64,000 bases of DNA from Humulus lupulus (Eukaryota > Streptophyta > Magnoliopsida > Rosales > Cannabaceae): contig NC_084796.1 in assembly GCF_963169125.1 (NCBI RefSeq), positions 92,364,888 through 92,428,887 on the forward strand. The letters are read 5' to 3'. The position numbers and the translations under genes are program-made. How positions within the stretch are numbered: position 1 is the first letter of the stretch; each line of letters begins with the position of its first letter. The notes below the pieces were generated by a model. That model ran no database searches. It was not told where the DNA came from and worked only from the letters and a program-made list of their open reading frames with translations. This document shows positions 11,691 through 23,813 of this stretch, in pieces.

Positions 11691-13516
11691 ATAGTGGGAC
11701 TAAACTGCCCTACATTTGAGTAATGTTCTGGTCTCCCGCCCCCCACAAAATTCTTAGATGCCAGGGTCACAGGTGTCCTAATAATTTGGTCCACAAATAG
11801 TGCAATTATGTCACGTGACTTTGGAGCAATCTAATGAAATATTTTTTTATAAAAAAAAAACACTGAAAAAAAGGGAATATATATGTGCCTCGAGCCTCTT
11901 TTTTGGTATAATTCCATGTTGTTTAGATTAGTCTTATTAGTTTATGATATTTCCATCAATACTGGTTTTGCTTGTAGAGTCATTAGTTCTTTACTATCTT
12001 CTAGTACAAGACAGATAAAATAATTTGTTGTGGCTATAATTAGGAATATATAGAACCAAAAACCAAAATTAGGAACAACAAACCAAGTTAATAAAACTGT
12101 GATAGATTTAATGAACACATATTTCTATAAATTTTGATAAATAATATCAAGTCAGTTGATTTAATAATTGAAATTATATATTAGAATAAAAATATTTTTT
12201 TATGTTGTATAATTATATATAATTTTAATATGTGCTCTAATTTTAGTTATTAAATTAATTTGATTTAAAACTTTATTAAATATATTCTTATATAATTTAA
12301 TATGGTACAGGCATCTTTTGTTTGTGAATATGCAATAATGTGACAAAAAAATCAAAACGTGCCTGACTGAATACACAATGCCAATAACTTGAGGACATGG
12401 AGATGAAACCCTAAAAGCTTAAAGACATGACAAAAAACATTGTTGTCCAATTAATGAATATTCTTATCAAGAGCGTTATTTGTCTACAATAAATATTTAA
12501 ATATATATGTATATAAACAAACAAGGAAAACTAAATGTACCCAAAAAAAAATGAAAAATAATATTTTAATTGTTTGTTAGAGGTTATTACAAGACAAGAT
12601 ACTGGACAAAAAATATCTATGCTGGACAATGAGAAATTAAACTCAATAATTTATGATCTTTTGTTGTTGTTCTTCTTCTTATTATTATTATTTAAAAGGT
12701 GTAAGGATTTGAATCATTTCTCTAAATGCTGTAGCTCATTTCAGAGTTCATCTTATTAAGTTTTAAGTCAAGTCTTCCACATTAAGGTTGGGATTTTTAT
12801 TTATTTATTTAGGTTTTTTTTTTACAAATATTTAGGGTCGGTTTTAAACAAAACTAAATGGAATTGTTTTTTTTAATAAACAATTGGAGCTATAGTATAA
12901 ATAATATAAGAATTTTCCTAAATAATATATAGTGGATGTCAATAATTTGGAAAGGTATGGAATATGATATATCAATCAACTTGTATTGTACACAAAAAAA
13001 CATTGGGCTTGATGTTGAAATAGTCAGAGGATAAGAGTGTACTATCATAAGAAAGTTGATCTAGATAGACTTTGGATTAGATTAAATATATGGGTATTTA
13101 TTTATTGTAAAAGAATGATTATATCTCTTTTTTCAAGATTAGGTCAAAACCTTTTCTTGCTTTCTAGCCAGGCAAGAACATTCACTCTTTTGCAAATTTC
13201 TTTTGTATGTTTTCTTAAAGAGCACTATTTATTTTATTTTATTTTTTACCACTTTACCTTTTCAAACAACATTTTTTTATATAAATGAAATCCTAATGTA
13301 TTATCCAACTTGTATTCCCAACCAATTTTTTTTTATTACCTTTCTTTTTCATTGGGCTATCGCTGATAAAAAAAAAACTAACCATTATTTCTATTCCAAT
13401 ATATATTATATAAAGAAGGGTACATAATAAATATTCCATGTGTATTAACTACCACTTGTCACATTGGACTTGGTAACTCAAAGTGAATCAGAACCCTTTT
13501 AATTCTTATATATATA

Positions 13517-13938
13517 TTTGACAATTCTTCTACAGGGGTTTTACTTTAAACCCTACCGGTGGGGCTCTCAGTATTTCTCGACCCGTGAACAGTTTTCGAT
13601 GCAATTTTTTTTTATGACTGTGTATATTGTAGCTATTTAGAGCATCCTGCAAATTTTCTGAAAATTCTGAATAGTTTATAGTACCGAAAACTAGGTTCAA
13701 ATATGTTGTTTTCCACGCGCATAAAAAAAATTAGTCACGCGTGCAACAACATGTTTGAACTTAGTTTTCGGTACTGTAAATTATTCGGAATTTTCTGAAA
13801 ATTTGCAGGATGCTCTAAATAGTTACAATATACATGGTCATAAAAAAAATCGAGCCGAAAACTGTTCACGGATCGAGAACAATGAGAGTCCTACCGGTAA
13901 GGCTTAAAGTGAAGCCACTATAAAAAAATTCTCCTATA
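13517..13938. mobile_element. Foldback element 1: near-perfect 190-bp inverted repeat
   Basis: The two halves are reverse complements over almost the whole length. Shared blocks include CCCTACCGGT / ACCGGTAAGG, CGTGAACAGTTTTCG / CGAAAACTGTTCACG, AGAGCATCCTGCAAATTTTC and its complement, and GTACCGAAAACTA and its complement. The short loop near 13730 carries CACGCGC and CACGCGTG. The ends are embedded in TATATA tracts, so the target duplication cannot be read, but TA is plausible. There is no coding. It would fold into a single long hairpin if transcribed. Confidence 0.85.
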
Positions 13939-13944
13939 TATATA

Positions 13945-14350
13945 TAAATAAGGTGTTACTTTTGCTTGACAAGTTTGTTTTCTATACATGAAAATTTTAT
14001 AACTCAAATTTTTTAATATGATTGTGTACATTATAATTATAGCAGGCATCTCGCCAGTTTTTTTAAAATTTCAAATAATTTATGGTGCCAAAAACATTGT
14101 TCAAACAATCAGATACACTCGTGCCTTTTTTATTTATTCGCGTGCAATTGACTATTTTGAACTATGTTTTTCAACATCGTAAATTATCCAGAATTTCTCA
14201 AAAATTGGTAGGATGCCTACTATAAATACAAAGTACGTTGTCATATAAAAAAAATTGGGTTACGATTTCTGCATGTGCTGAAAACAGAGACACCCCTACC
14301 GAGAAGAACAAAAGTGGCACCCATACTATAAAATTTTCCTATATATATTA
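13945..14350. mobile_element. Foldback element 2: diverged copy of the same palindrome family
   Basis: A second inverted repeat is centred near 14145. The arms share GGTGTTACTTTTG / CAAAAGTGGCACC, GATTGTGTACATTATA against its partner, GCAGGCATCTCGCCAG against GGTAGGATGCC, and TTATGGTGCCAAAAACA against its partner. Arms and loop (CTCGTGCC, CGCGTGCAA) correspond position by position to element 1, but the arms are more diverged. It sits directly next to element 1. Confidence 0.75.
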
Positions 14351-14573
14351 TAATATGTATTGTGTGTTTTATATTAAGTTGTACTTGTTATCCCTCATTG
14401 TGGTGGTGTATCTATGTGTCAAAAAATGTATTGTCAGCAGAGAAGATATCAAATATATAGTTGTCTGAAGTATGTATGCTATTGGGCAATGTTCAGTTGA
14501 TGGATTACTATTGTAAAGTTGGGGTTCAACATAATATGTTCTGTATTAAATCGTGTTATACCAATTTTTTGGA

Positions 14574-15524
14574 TACGATGACATGTCAAAGTTCAGAGGT
14601 AAAATGAGCTTAACAACCTAAGTCCAGGTTAACAAGCAATCTTTGGTCGCAGGTATCTATCAATGAGATCGTCGGTCTCAAGTCGTAATCGCATGTGCCA
14701 AGGTGTGGTCTCTAATCCCAAGTTGTGGTCGCATGTCATGTGTCTGGTTGCATGTACCAGTTTTTAGTCGCCTGACAGTGGGACTAGTCGTTGGACATCT
14801 GTTTCAGGACCTAATCGCCCAATTACAGTGATGAAGCCTTGGTCGCAAGTTGCACCTTTCATCACCCTTCCAAAGCTCAAATCATGCTCGCTAGCCCCCC
14901 AAGAGAATGTTATAGTTGCTGAAGCATTAAGGTTGCAATAGCTGGTTGTAATGAGCATTATGGTCGTTGGAGGCTTCCTAGGCTCTTGTCGTCAGAGACT
15001 TCCCAATCTTCAGTTATGTTCACTGAAGGCTCTTGTCATGGTCACTGGAGCCTCTTACAAGGGGCTCTAGTTGTAGGCTTCATCAAGGTTTATGGTCGTC
15101 AAATCCCGAAAGTCGAAGGACATCGCTCATAACTCTTCATTGACCTTGAGCGGATCGCTAGCCTTAGTTCTAGGATGTGGTCATAGAAGGCCTAGCTAGC
15201 GTAGGCGAAGTCGACAACCCCATTGATCCAGTCACACCTTAATACTCATTATGCCTCGGCCAAGCCTAGTAGCTCCGGCCCATAACCCAATTGTAACTCT
15301 ACTCTTCACTATAAATAAGAAATTGAGGGATCCAAAAAGGGGGAGGAGGGCAGCATAACCAAATAACACAAGGAACCCATAATTGACAAAGGCTCTTAGG
15401 ATCTGAGAGATCCCAAAGGCCATGCTTTTGCTTTAGATGATTGATCTCTTCTTCAGTTATCTCTAACTGGGGGACATTGTCGTCAGTTTGGATATTAGTT
15501 GTTTCGGGAGTTTTGTCAAAATCA
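14574..15524 (+). repeat. 5' LTR of element E with adjacent leader (right border approximate)
   Basis: The first 70 bases match the dispersed pieces of the 3' LTR around 34449, 36719 and 38794. A TATA box at 15310 followed by a transcribed-looking leader fits an LTR U3-R-U5 order. The LTR end and primer-binding site could not be fixed; the LTR probably ends between 15400 and 15530. The last 113 bases recur at 32531. Confidence 0.5.
15310..15317 (+). promoter_or_regulatory. TATA box of element E LTR
   Basis: TATAAATA preceded by CTCTTCAC, in the expected part of the LTR and followed about 35-45 bases downstream by a purine-rich G/A leader. Confidence 0.5.
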
Positions 15525-15539
15525 TAAAGCGATCGCTCA

Positions 15540-16240
15540 GTTATGAGGAATAAGATTGCCTTTTAAAGTGGTCGCCATTAAGGTTGCTTCCTAGAATGAT
15601 TGCTCATGATGGGTCGGTAAAGATCCCTTTTTAAAGGGACCACTCACTAATGAGTTACGAAGAAGACCGCCTCTTAAGGTGGTCGCTATCAAAGATCGTC
15701 TCTTAAGGTGGTCACTATCAGAGATCGCTTCTTAAAGTAGTCGTTCCTGGTGAGTCGATAAGGTCTCCTCCTAAAAGGATCGCTCATCTGTGAGTTAAAA
15801 AGAGATTGCTCCTTAAAGCCAGTCACTGAAAGATCACTTCATAAAGGGATTGCTCATGGTGAGTTGGTAAGATCCCTCGTTAAAGGGACCACTCACCTCT
15901 TAAGGGGGTCGCTATCAAAAATTGCTTCTTAAGGTAGTCGCCTCCAAAGATCACTTCTTAAAGTGATTGCTCGAGATGAGTTTCTAAGACTTCTTACTAA
16001 AGCGGTCACTCATGCTTGAGTTATGAATAAGACTGCCTCTTAAGGTAGTTGCCTCCAAATATTACTTCTTAAAGTGATCGCTCAAGATGAGTTTGTATGA
16101 TCTCATCTTAAAGCGGTCGTTCATACTTGGGTTATGAATAAGATCGTCTCTTAAGGAGGTCGTCGTTGTAGATTTCTTTCTAAAGTGATCATCCAATGAT
16201 GATCCCTTCTTAGAGTGGTCGCTATCAAAAGGCAAGAAGA
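15540..16240. repeat. Tandem array of about 19 short TTAA-centred hairpins
   Basis: Units of about 21 bases of the form GATCRCTTCTTAAAGYGRTC are imperfect palindromes around a TTAA core. Examples are GATCCCTTTTTAAAGGGACC near 15625, GACCGCCTCTTAAGGTGGTC near 15664, and GATCACTTCTTAAAGTGATT near 15951. Arms vary together in several units, so pairing is kept (CCCTTT with AAAGGG, CACTT with AAGTG). Spacers are either about 10 bases (TATCAAA-like) or about 25 bases (CTCATGATGAGTT-like). Remnants of the same pattern resume at 31580-31920 beyond the nested insertions. Confidence 0.8.
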
Positions 16241-17446
16241 GACAATCTGCTTAAAAGTACCTCAAGGTGCTGGTCACAGCCTAGGCCGCTTTCAGCATGG
16301 CCGACTGCTCTACATGTGAAATTTCCACAAAGACAGGAAACAAAATCCAGAAACCATGCGTAATCCTAAGCCAGCTGCCTCACACTGATGTCCATGTGCA
16401 TGAACACATAACCAAAATTGTTAGATAGTTCAAGCGAGGACAGCGAATCACTAAAAGATATGTCTGTTCATTGAACAGAGAATTAGCTAAATTCGATTAC
16501 AACTGGAGTCAAAAGTGTTGGGGATTCATGGCTTACACTTTCTAATCCAACAATGAATAATGGTAAATAATTCAATATTTCAAACCATAGATACTAATCA
16601 AGACCCATATTTAAAGTATGAATGCAAATCTTGATAATTAAAGAAACATATTTAAAGTATGAATGAAAATCTTGATAATTAAAAAAAAGTAATTAAATAA
16701 TTATAACATGAATTTATAAACATTTAATCACAATATAACCATGGAGTTAATGTAAGAATAACATAAATTAGATCAAGAGAAATAATAGACCTTTGTGGAG
16801 AGAAAACCAAGTTACATAAAATCATTCTTATGATTTTATGTGAATCACAAAATGTAACAAGGCTTGACACAAATGAAGATTTGTTGTCCAAAAATCTTTA
16901 TTCCTAGCCTCCACTTTGAGATTGCTTGAAGCTACTACAATAGAATGAGATTGGGATTTACAATCCTTGGATCTTCATGCAAGTCAAGATTTATTCATGA
17001 AGATCTTAGAGAAAACTAGTAATCTTGAGAGCTAGAGAGAGAGGGTTTTAGAGAGAGAGAGAGAGAAAGGTGAGTGATCAATTCACCAATTAGCTCAAAT
17101 GAACCATTTAAATAGTATAGGAACCTCATTAGACTCAACCAATGAGATTAGAGCATTTTTATTTGAATTTTGGAGCCAAAACACGTCATTGTACAGATTC
17201 GTATGGACAGCCCAGGCGACACGTCACCTGGTACTAGGCGATGCATCGCCGATGTCTCTGACTTGGCACTCCAAAACTTGTCTCAAAAAATCCTCAAATG
17301 CTCCCAAAATTTTTGGGTACTCTCATATAATCTAAAGAAACACTTTGGACCCAAAAAAAATAAATTATAAATACATATACCACAAGACAACTCTCACATG
17401 TTGACTTTAGTGAAATTGTTATGGTTTTAGCACCTTTTGTGAATAA

Positions 17447-18787
17447 TGAGCGCTTAAATTTGCAAGCAGTATACGTGGTCGTGTCAAGTAATAAATTATG
17501 TAAGAACAGATATCGTGCCACAGAGACTATTAACCAATTACCAATAATTGATTTTCAATTTCTATTTAGTGATTAAAATTAAAATGAATAACTAAAATTA
17601 AGATGAATAATTCTAAACTACGAACACAATTTAAATAACTGTAAATAGAAAAATGAATCAACAGATTAAAAATCAATAATAAAAAGCCTAGGGAATTAAT
17701 TTCATCAACTTTTCATTCTATTAATTTTACTAATAAGTTCTAAATCTCTTCTTCCTATTCTAATAACAGGTTAACATAAATTGATTCCTATTCTTTTTCA
17801 AGATATAAGATCTCAGTCTATATGCAGGTTTTCTACATCTCTGTGATAAACTTAAACATATAGAAGACATTAAGCATGGAAACCTAATTACTACACAAGT
17901 CATACAAGTACTTTCGTCCAATATGCAACCTATGTCTATATAATGATAGAATATTCAATTCTCATCTTTTGAATTTTGAATCAAAACCATTAAATCAAGT
18001 AAATAGTGATCAAGTATTTACTAGCATTAAGCAAACATCATATAGATTAGAATAAAGAAGAAGTATCAATGGAACATCATAATAAAATTAAATTGAAATT
18101 CAAGCGACTGCATTAATCCCTAGATAAATAATTTAGTTCATAGATAACATGATGATAATAAAATTCAGATAATTATTCATAGAAAATAACCTAAAGAATT
18201 AAGATGAAGAAGAAATCTAGAAAGTAATAAACTAGAAAAAGAAATCTAAATACAATAATCAAAGCAGTCTTTCTCTAGATCTAGGGTTTATAAAACTAAA
18301 ACTGCCTCCTGAATTCGTAGATTAATGTCACTTAAATAGTTTTTCAATGCTCCCAAGTGAAAAGACTGTTTCGTCCTTCTAAAAGTGGCTTAAGATTTCA
18401 AACCCGCGTCGATAGCGTTGCAGCCCTAGGTTTTGAGCGCTGTAGCGCTAATAACAGAGCCAAATTCCTCTTAAAAAATGGATAACTAGCATTGTAGCGC
18501 TATTTACGGAAACAATAGGCCTTCATAAACTTCTATTAGCGCTATAGCGCCATCACATGCACTAATCACAGTAGCCTAATTCGACCTCCTTGCTTCCAAA
18601 ACAACTTGATTTTCTTCAAAGTAGCTCCATTTTCTCCCACTTTTACTTCATTCATCTCTTTTCACCATATTAGCATTAAAAACCTGAAACATGAAAAAAC
18701 AAGCATAATTCTACAATAAAATAGCCCTAAACTAATGAAAACCTTCCTTAAAACTAGACCATAAACGAGCCTAAAACTTGTTTATCA
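17447..18787 (-). repeat. 3' LTR of element F
   Basis: It begins TGAGCGCTTAAAT and ends TTGTTTATCA, and is 1341 bases long. It is alignable end to end with the right LTR (30190-31536) with many substitutions and small indels. It contains the words AGCGCTGTAGCGCT and GCGCTATAGCGCC near 18440 and 18540. Confidence 0.85.
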
Positions 18788-18800
18788 AACTCCCCCTAAC
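18788..18800 (-). other. Polypurine tract of element F
   Basis: On the minus strand it reads GTTAGGGGGAGTT directly before the LTR, the expected plus-strand primer site of an LTR element. Confidence 0.75.
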
Positions 18801-20414
18801 TAATCCTTTACTCACCCTCAAGTAAAGAATCTATCTAGACTCAAACCTAAACAAACCAAGTTGACATAACCAACCAATTCCAACACTCAAAACTGCTATG
18901 CACATATAATTCTTAGGAAAGCAACATGCTATATAAAATATTAATCTAGATTTTTAGTCAAAATACTTCACCCTTTTCACTATAATTTATTAATGCCAAA
19001 GCTCATTTACTCATAAGTCGCAAATAAAATAATTGAACCACTTTATGCACCTCAAATGCTCACCAACTAACCACATAACCAAGTTATAGGACTTTACAAT
19101 GGTTGTATTAGAAGGCTTAGGTACAAGTAGATACAGATATATTTTAAGCTTAATCATACCACAAGCATTCCCACTAAACAAACTTTCCCAACAATTTCAA
19201 ACCACTCATCCCTTGTTACCTTTTTTTTTTCTTTTCAACGATTGAGAAAACTATGCAAAACCAACTCATTCTTATTTTTCTTTATCATATTACACTCCTC
19301 CAAACTTTGATTTTTCAATAGATAACTGTTTGGGAGTGTAACCATTTTCCACTTTCTTTTTCTTTAACTTTTCTCAATCACAAGGAATTTTCTGAATAAC
19401 ACATGATACATAACATCCCATTACATATTCACTCCCCTCACATAATAGTTTTCATGCTCGTGGTATGGGTCAAAAGAGTCAATGGTAATCCAATTCACAA
19501 CTAGGCTCAAAGGAATGTGTTAACAAGAAAACAGTTATAAGGCTCAAAATGGTTGACTAAGGATAAAATTTAATAGGGTTAGCTTGAAAGGCACAACCAG
19601 TCCAAAAAAAATTGCCTATATCATTTTCCTAAATGTGCATTGTTTCAAATTTCATCTCAAATAGTAAGCAAACAGGTTCTAGAATTTTTTTCAATCTTTT
19701 TCAATCCACAATCCAAATTCGACATGCATAAAATAATTCAATTATAACATTTGCACATCATGAACAATAGATCTCTAATGTCAACAAATCACAGTGAAAA
19801 AAAAACAAAGTACTTTAACCAAGCACACATATTTTGTTTTTTTTTTCAAAAGCACATCAACTTTTCCTTTGGATTATACAAAATAACAGTCAATCGTATT
19901 AAAATGACAATTATCATCAACTTAATTTACACTCTAAAACATGACTCGATACAAACTAACTAGCAAACCAAACTAAAGAACACATCAAATAACATAAAAC
20001 TAAAAATAAATCCCTCCCCCAAACTTAAAATTTAACAATGTCAGCAATTTTAAAGTGCATAAAGAATGAGAAAAGAGACTTACCTGAATAGCCACGTCAG
20101 TATGGCAGTTGTGGAGGCTGGGACGAAGGTCCCTCAAATGGTTGAGACAGTGGAGGCTGTGGTGGTTGAAATCCAGCAAATGGTGGAGGCGGAGGTGGTG
20201 GGAATAGCGGAGAATAAGGTGGATACTATGGTGGTGGAGCAAAATAGCTCTGATCCGCATCATTCAAAGACCAACGACTCACCAAATGATTTAAACGAGT
20301 CACATGGTTTACCTCGTGCTCGTACCACTGTCCCATGTACTGATGCATCATCTGATGTCATTGGATCATGTATTGATTTTGCTGAAAAAGATAATCCAAC
20401 CTATCATGGACGTA
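18801..20414 (-). other. Non-coding 3' region of element F
   Basis: AT-rich sequence lies between the env-position ORF and the polypurine tract. No supported reading frame is seen. A long untranslated stretch here is usual in Athila-type elements. Confidence 0.55.
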
Positions 20415-21385
20415 CTACATTCTAGGGTCAATACTACCCCCCAGCAACAACGGTTCTGCATTCTCCTCCACCTCAGTTTCAGCACGGCGTTTCCCCTTCT
20501 TTCTCATCTGTAGCACATAAAGAACAGGTGCGAGATAATCCTTCATTAAGGCAATAGATAAAGGCTCCTGCAATGATTGATAAATATCCGTTACGTACTC
20601 GGGTACTCCAGCTTTGTAACACAACATGGTGATCATAGACCCATGGCCCAATCCTCCAGTGGTATGGCCTTTTCGATGTACTCAATATTCTCCTTAATCC
20701 ACAAGTCAATGTTGACATTCATACACGTCATCAGAGCATACATCAAAAGCGCTATATCCTTAGTCATGTCAAATACATGACTCATCGGCATAAATCTAGC
20801 ACACACAAAGAAAGCCCAGAATCTTGCCTCTATGTTCAACTGACACGAAGAAATACTCTTAGGCAAGGAACTAGATAGATTCCATGGAGCTCTCTCAAAA
20901 CATAATTTCTCATCCACAAGAACATAATCTATGTATCCTTTCAAAAATTGTGAATATTCCTCATCTTGCTCTCTGATGTGTGGCACATTAAACACCTTAT
21001 TAATCGACTCAGCTATGAAAAGCACCCGCTTGCCTCTAACAAAAACCTTATCGTTGTTCTTAGCCTTCAGATTTGCATAAAACTCATAAACCAAAGATAC
21101 ATTAGCCTGGTCCAATTTAGTAACATATTTATCCCACTTCCTAGCCGTTAGATTGGCACTAACCAACTCAAAATTTGGATGATCAAAAGGTTCATTTTGA
21201 AATTCCACCTCTCGTTCAGGAATCAAAGTCTTTCTTCCAAACCTCTCATATCGTTCTTGAGCCAAATAATCAATAAATCTCGTTTCATCATACTCCCACT
21301 TTGGTGTGTCCTCCCTTTGTTAAGATGCAGACGCTTTGCCTTTGCCTTTATCCTTAGATTTTCCATCCTTACTCTTAGGAGCCAT
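20415..21385 (-). pseudogene. Env-position ORF of element F (putative plant transposon protein domain)
   Basis: It starts at the ATG at 21385 with a Lys/Gly/Ser-rich, basic N-terminus. It contains the pattern known from the putative plant transposon protein family (PF20167), which occupies the env position in Athila elements: VYEFYANLKAKN, a VRGKRVLF motif and ARFWAFFVCARFMPMSH. Two lesions are visible: an in-frame TAA at 21322-21320 and a frameshift near 20640, after which another frame continues to 20415. No convincing signal peptide or membrane anchor was seen. The biochemical role of this family is unknown. It lies downstream of integrase after a roughly 1-kb spacer. Confidence 0.75.
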
Positions 21386-22436
21386 AGTAACTATTCACTC
21401 AACACCACAAAATCCCATAAAAAAAATCCGGCAGCACCTCCCCTTAAATTATATACTTTCCTTCTTCTAAATCACCATAAAAATCCAATATCACAGGACA
21501 ATATACCCAAACACAACGGATCACAGAAACAAAAACCAATTTCTACCCAAAGACAAGCAAAATTTGTACCCAACCCCAAATGTTGATATAATCTTGAGAC
21601 AAGAAGGAGTGAAAACACTTACTAGCCCTTGAAATTGCCTTCCATGTGCTTGAATGACCAAAGCCCCTTGAAAATTTGAACTTTCTTCAAGAAATTTGCA
21701 AATTTTGATTTTAGGGTTGAAAACTTTGATTTGGAAATTGGTTTTGGTGAAAAGGAATAGATTAATGGGTAATAAGCTGAGAAGAGAGAAAGGATGAATA
21801 ATAAAGATGTTGGAATACCTTGGGAGGATGCTTTAATGGAGGATGGAGGGTGGTAGGGGTGGTTTGAGTAGAGAAGAAAAAGGGAAAATGAAATTGAAGA
21901 AGAAGAGAATGTGAGTTGGGGAAAAAAATTTCGAGACCCTTACATTTTAAGTTTCAACTGGCTCAGAGCGTTGTAGCGCTATCTGTGGAGCGTTGTAGCG
22001 CTGTCTGGGCATTCTGGCCACCATTTGGTTCTAGAAGTAGCGCTGTAGCATAACTTGGATAGCGCTGTAGTGCTAGGTGCTTGTGAAAAATTTGAAACTC
22101 TCTAGAAAAAGCGATGTAGCACTATCTTACTAGCGCTGTAGTGCTGGGGCTTCAAAAAATAATTTCAAGTCTTTTCTTGTAGCGCTAGAGCACTACAAGC
22201 ACCTAAACTTTAATTAATTTTTCATGTTTTTCACAATTTATAAATTACAATACAATTTATTCCAAATTAAAACTAAAAACAACTAAAACAAGATCCCTAA
22301 AAACATTGTTCCAACCAAAAACAAAAATAAATAAAATTAAATTATAAATTAAAAATTAAAAATTAAAAATAAACATACGAATGCCTCTTAAGAGCACTGT
22401 CTTTAACGTCTTTTAGTCAGATTGTTCACACCCAAT
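21386..22436 (-). repeat. Spacer of element F with clustered TAGCGCTGTAGCGCT words
   Basis: This is the non-coding spacer between integrase and the env-position ORF. Between 21960 and 22200 about eight copies of GTAGCGCT or near variants occur, often paired as AGCGCTGTAGCGCT, which is almost self-complementary. The same words occur in both LTRs of F. The rest is A-rich (22200-22380). Confidence 0.65.
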
Positions 22437-23700
22437 TCAGAGTGGTTCCATAATCACCATAGACTTGCATTTTTCCACCGGGCCTTCCAAATAATGCTTC
22501 AATCGCTGACCATTCACCTTAAAGTGTCTCGTTTTCTCACTATGAATTTGCACCACTCCACATGGAAATGAAACAACAACTGTGTATGGTCCTGACCATC
22601 TCGACTTCAATTTACCGGGAAAGAGCTTAAATTGAGAATTAAATAGCAACACTTTGTCTCCCGGTTGAAAATCCTTCCTAAGTATTCGCTTATCATGAAA
22701 GGCCTTGGACTTGTCTTTATAAATCCTTGCATTCTCATAAGCTTCATTCTGAAATTGATCGAGCTCGTTCAACTCCATAAGCCTATTTTGTCACGCCATA
22801 AAGAGATCAACGTTTAACCTTTTCACATCCCAATAAGCTCTATGCTCAAGTTCCACCGGTAAATGACATGCCTTACCAAACACCAATTGATACGGTGGCA
22901 TACTGATCGGAGTTTTGAAGGCTGTGCGATATGCTCAAAGTGAATCATCAATCTTTTCCGACCAATCATTCTCTGGATGTATTTACAGTCTTTTCCAAGA
23001 TGCTTTTAATCTCTTGATTTGACACTTCGGCTTGACCATTTGCAAGTGGATTGTAGAACAAAGCCTTTCGATGATGAACTCCGTAACGAGCGCATAGAGC
23101 AGTGAATGACTTGTTGCAAAAATGACTTCCTCTGTCACTAATAATTGCTCTTGGGGTGCCGAACCGGGTAAAAATATTTTTGTGAAGGAATTTAAGTACC
23201 TCTTTACCATCACAAGTAGGCGTTGTTGCAGCTTCTACCCATTTAGAAACATAGTCCACCGCAAGCAGAATGTACTTGTTATTATAAGATGACGAGAAAG
23301 GTCCCATAAAGTCTATTCCCCACACATCAAACAACTTAACTTCCAGAATACCAGTCATTGGCATTTGATCTCTTCTTGATATATTATCGGTCCTTTGAAA
23401 ACGATCACAACTCTTGACAAAGACATTAGCATCTTTAAATAACGTAGGAAAATAAAACCCACATTGCAGAACTTTTGTTGCTGTTCTTGTTCCTCCAAAA
23501 TGACCGTCACAATGCAAAGTATGACAATGAGTAAGAATGGAAATCATTTTTTCTTCTGGGACACATCTTCTAATCACTTGGTCAGCACAATGACGAAAAA
23601 GAATGAGCTCATCCCAATAATAATGCTTAACTTCCGAATAGAACTTTTTAAGTTGCTGCCTTAACATGTCAGGAGGCAAACCTTCGCTACCAAATAATTA
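22437..23700 (-). pseudogene. Integrase region of element F
   Basis: The longest frame (23679-22966) shows the HHCC zinc region (HCHTLHCDGHFGG ... CDRFQR) and the DDE core. The first acid is in WGIDFMGPF, the second in IISDRGSHF, and the glutamate is in NQEIKSILE. The C-terminal part continues in 22778-22437 with VLLFNSQ and the GPY-type WSGPYTV module, typical of gypsy integrases. The stretch from 22965 to 22779 contains stops, so the chain is broken between core and C-terminus. The catalytic residues themselves are preserved. Confidence 0.85.
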
Positions 23701-23813
23701 ACATAATCCACGAACCACAGTAACTTTTCTTCACTGTCAATCGAAAATAACTATTCATTCGGGAAGTTTTCATCAATTTGTACATTTTTCTTATTAGGAT
23801 CTTCTTCTAATTC

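Larger units (their letters stand above)
10792..13516. other. AT-rich intergenic DNA
   Basis: No gene is recognised on either strand; the open frames present are short and low-complexity. The stretch contains two simple repeats listed separately and many poly-A/T tracts. A GC-richer island near 11640-11790 has no coding signal. Confidence 0.5.

Noticed and set aside
15540..16240. Possible CRISPR-like array
   Set aside because: Repeats are imperfect palindromes of about 20 bases with short, related spacers in plant retroelement DNA; no cas genes and eukaryotic context.
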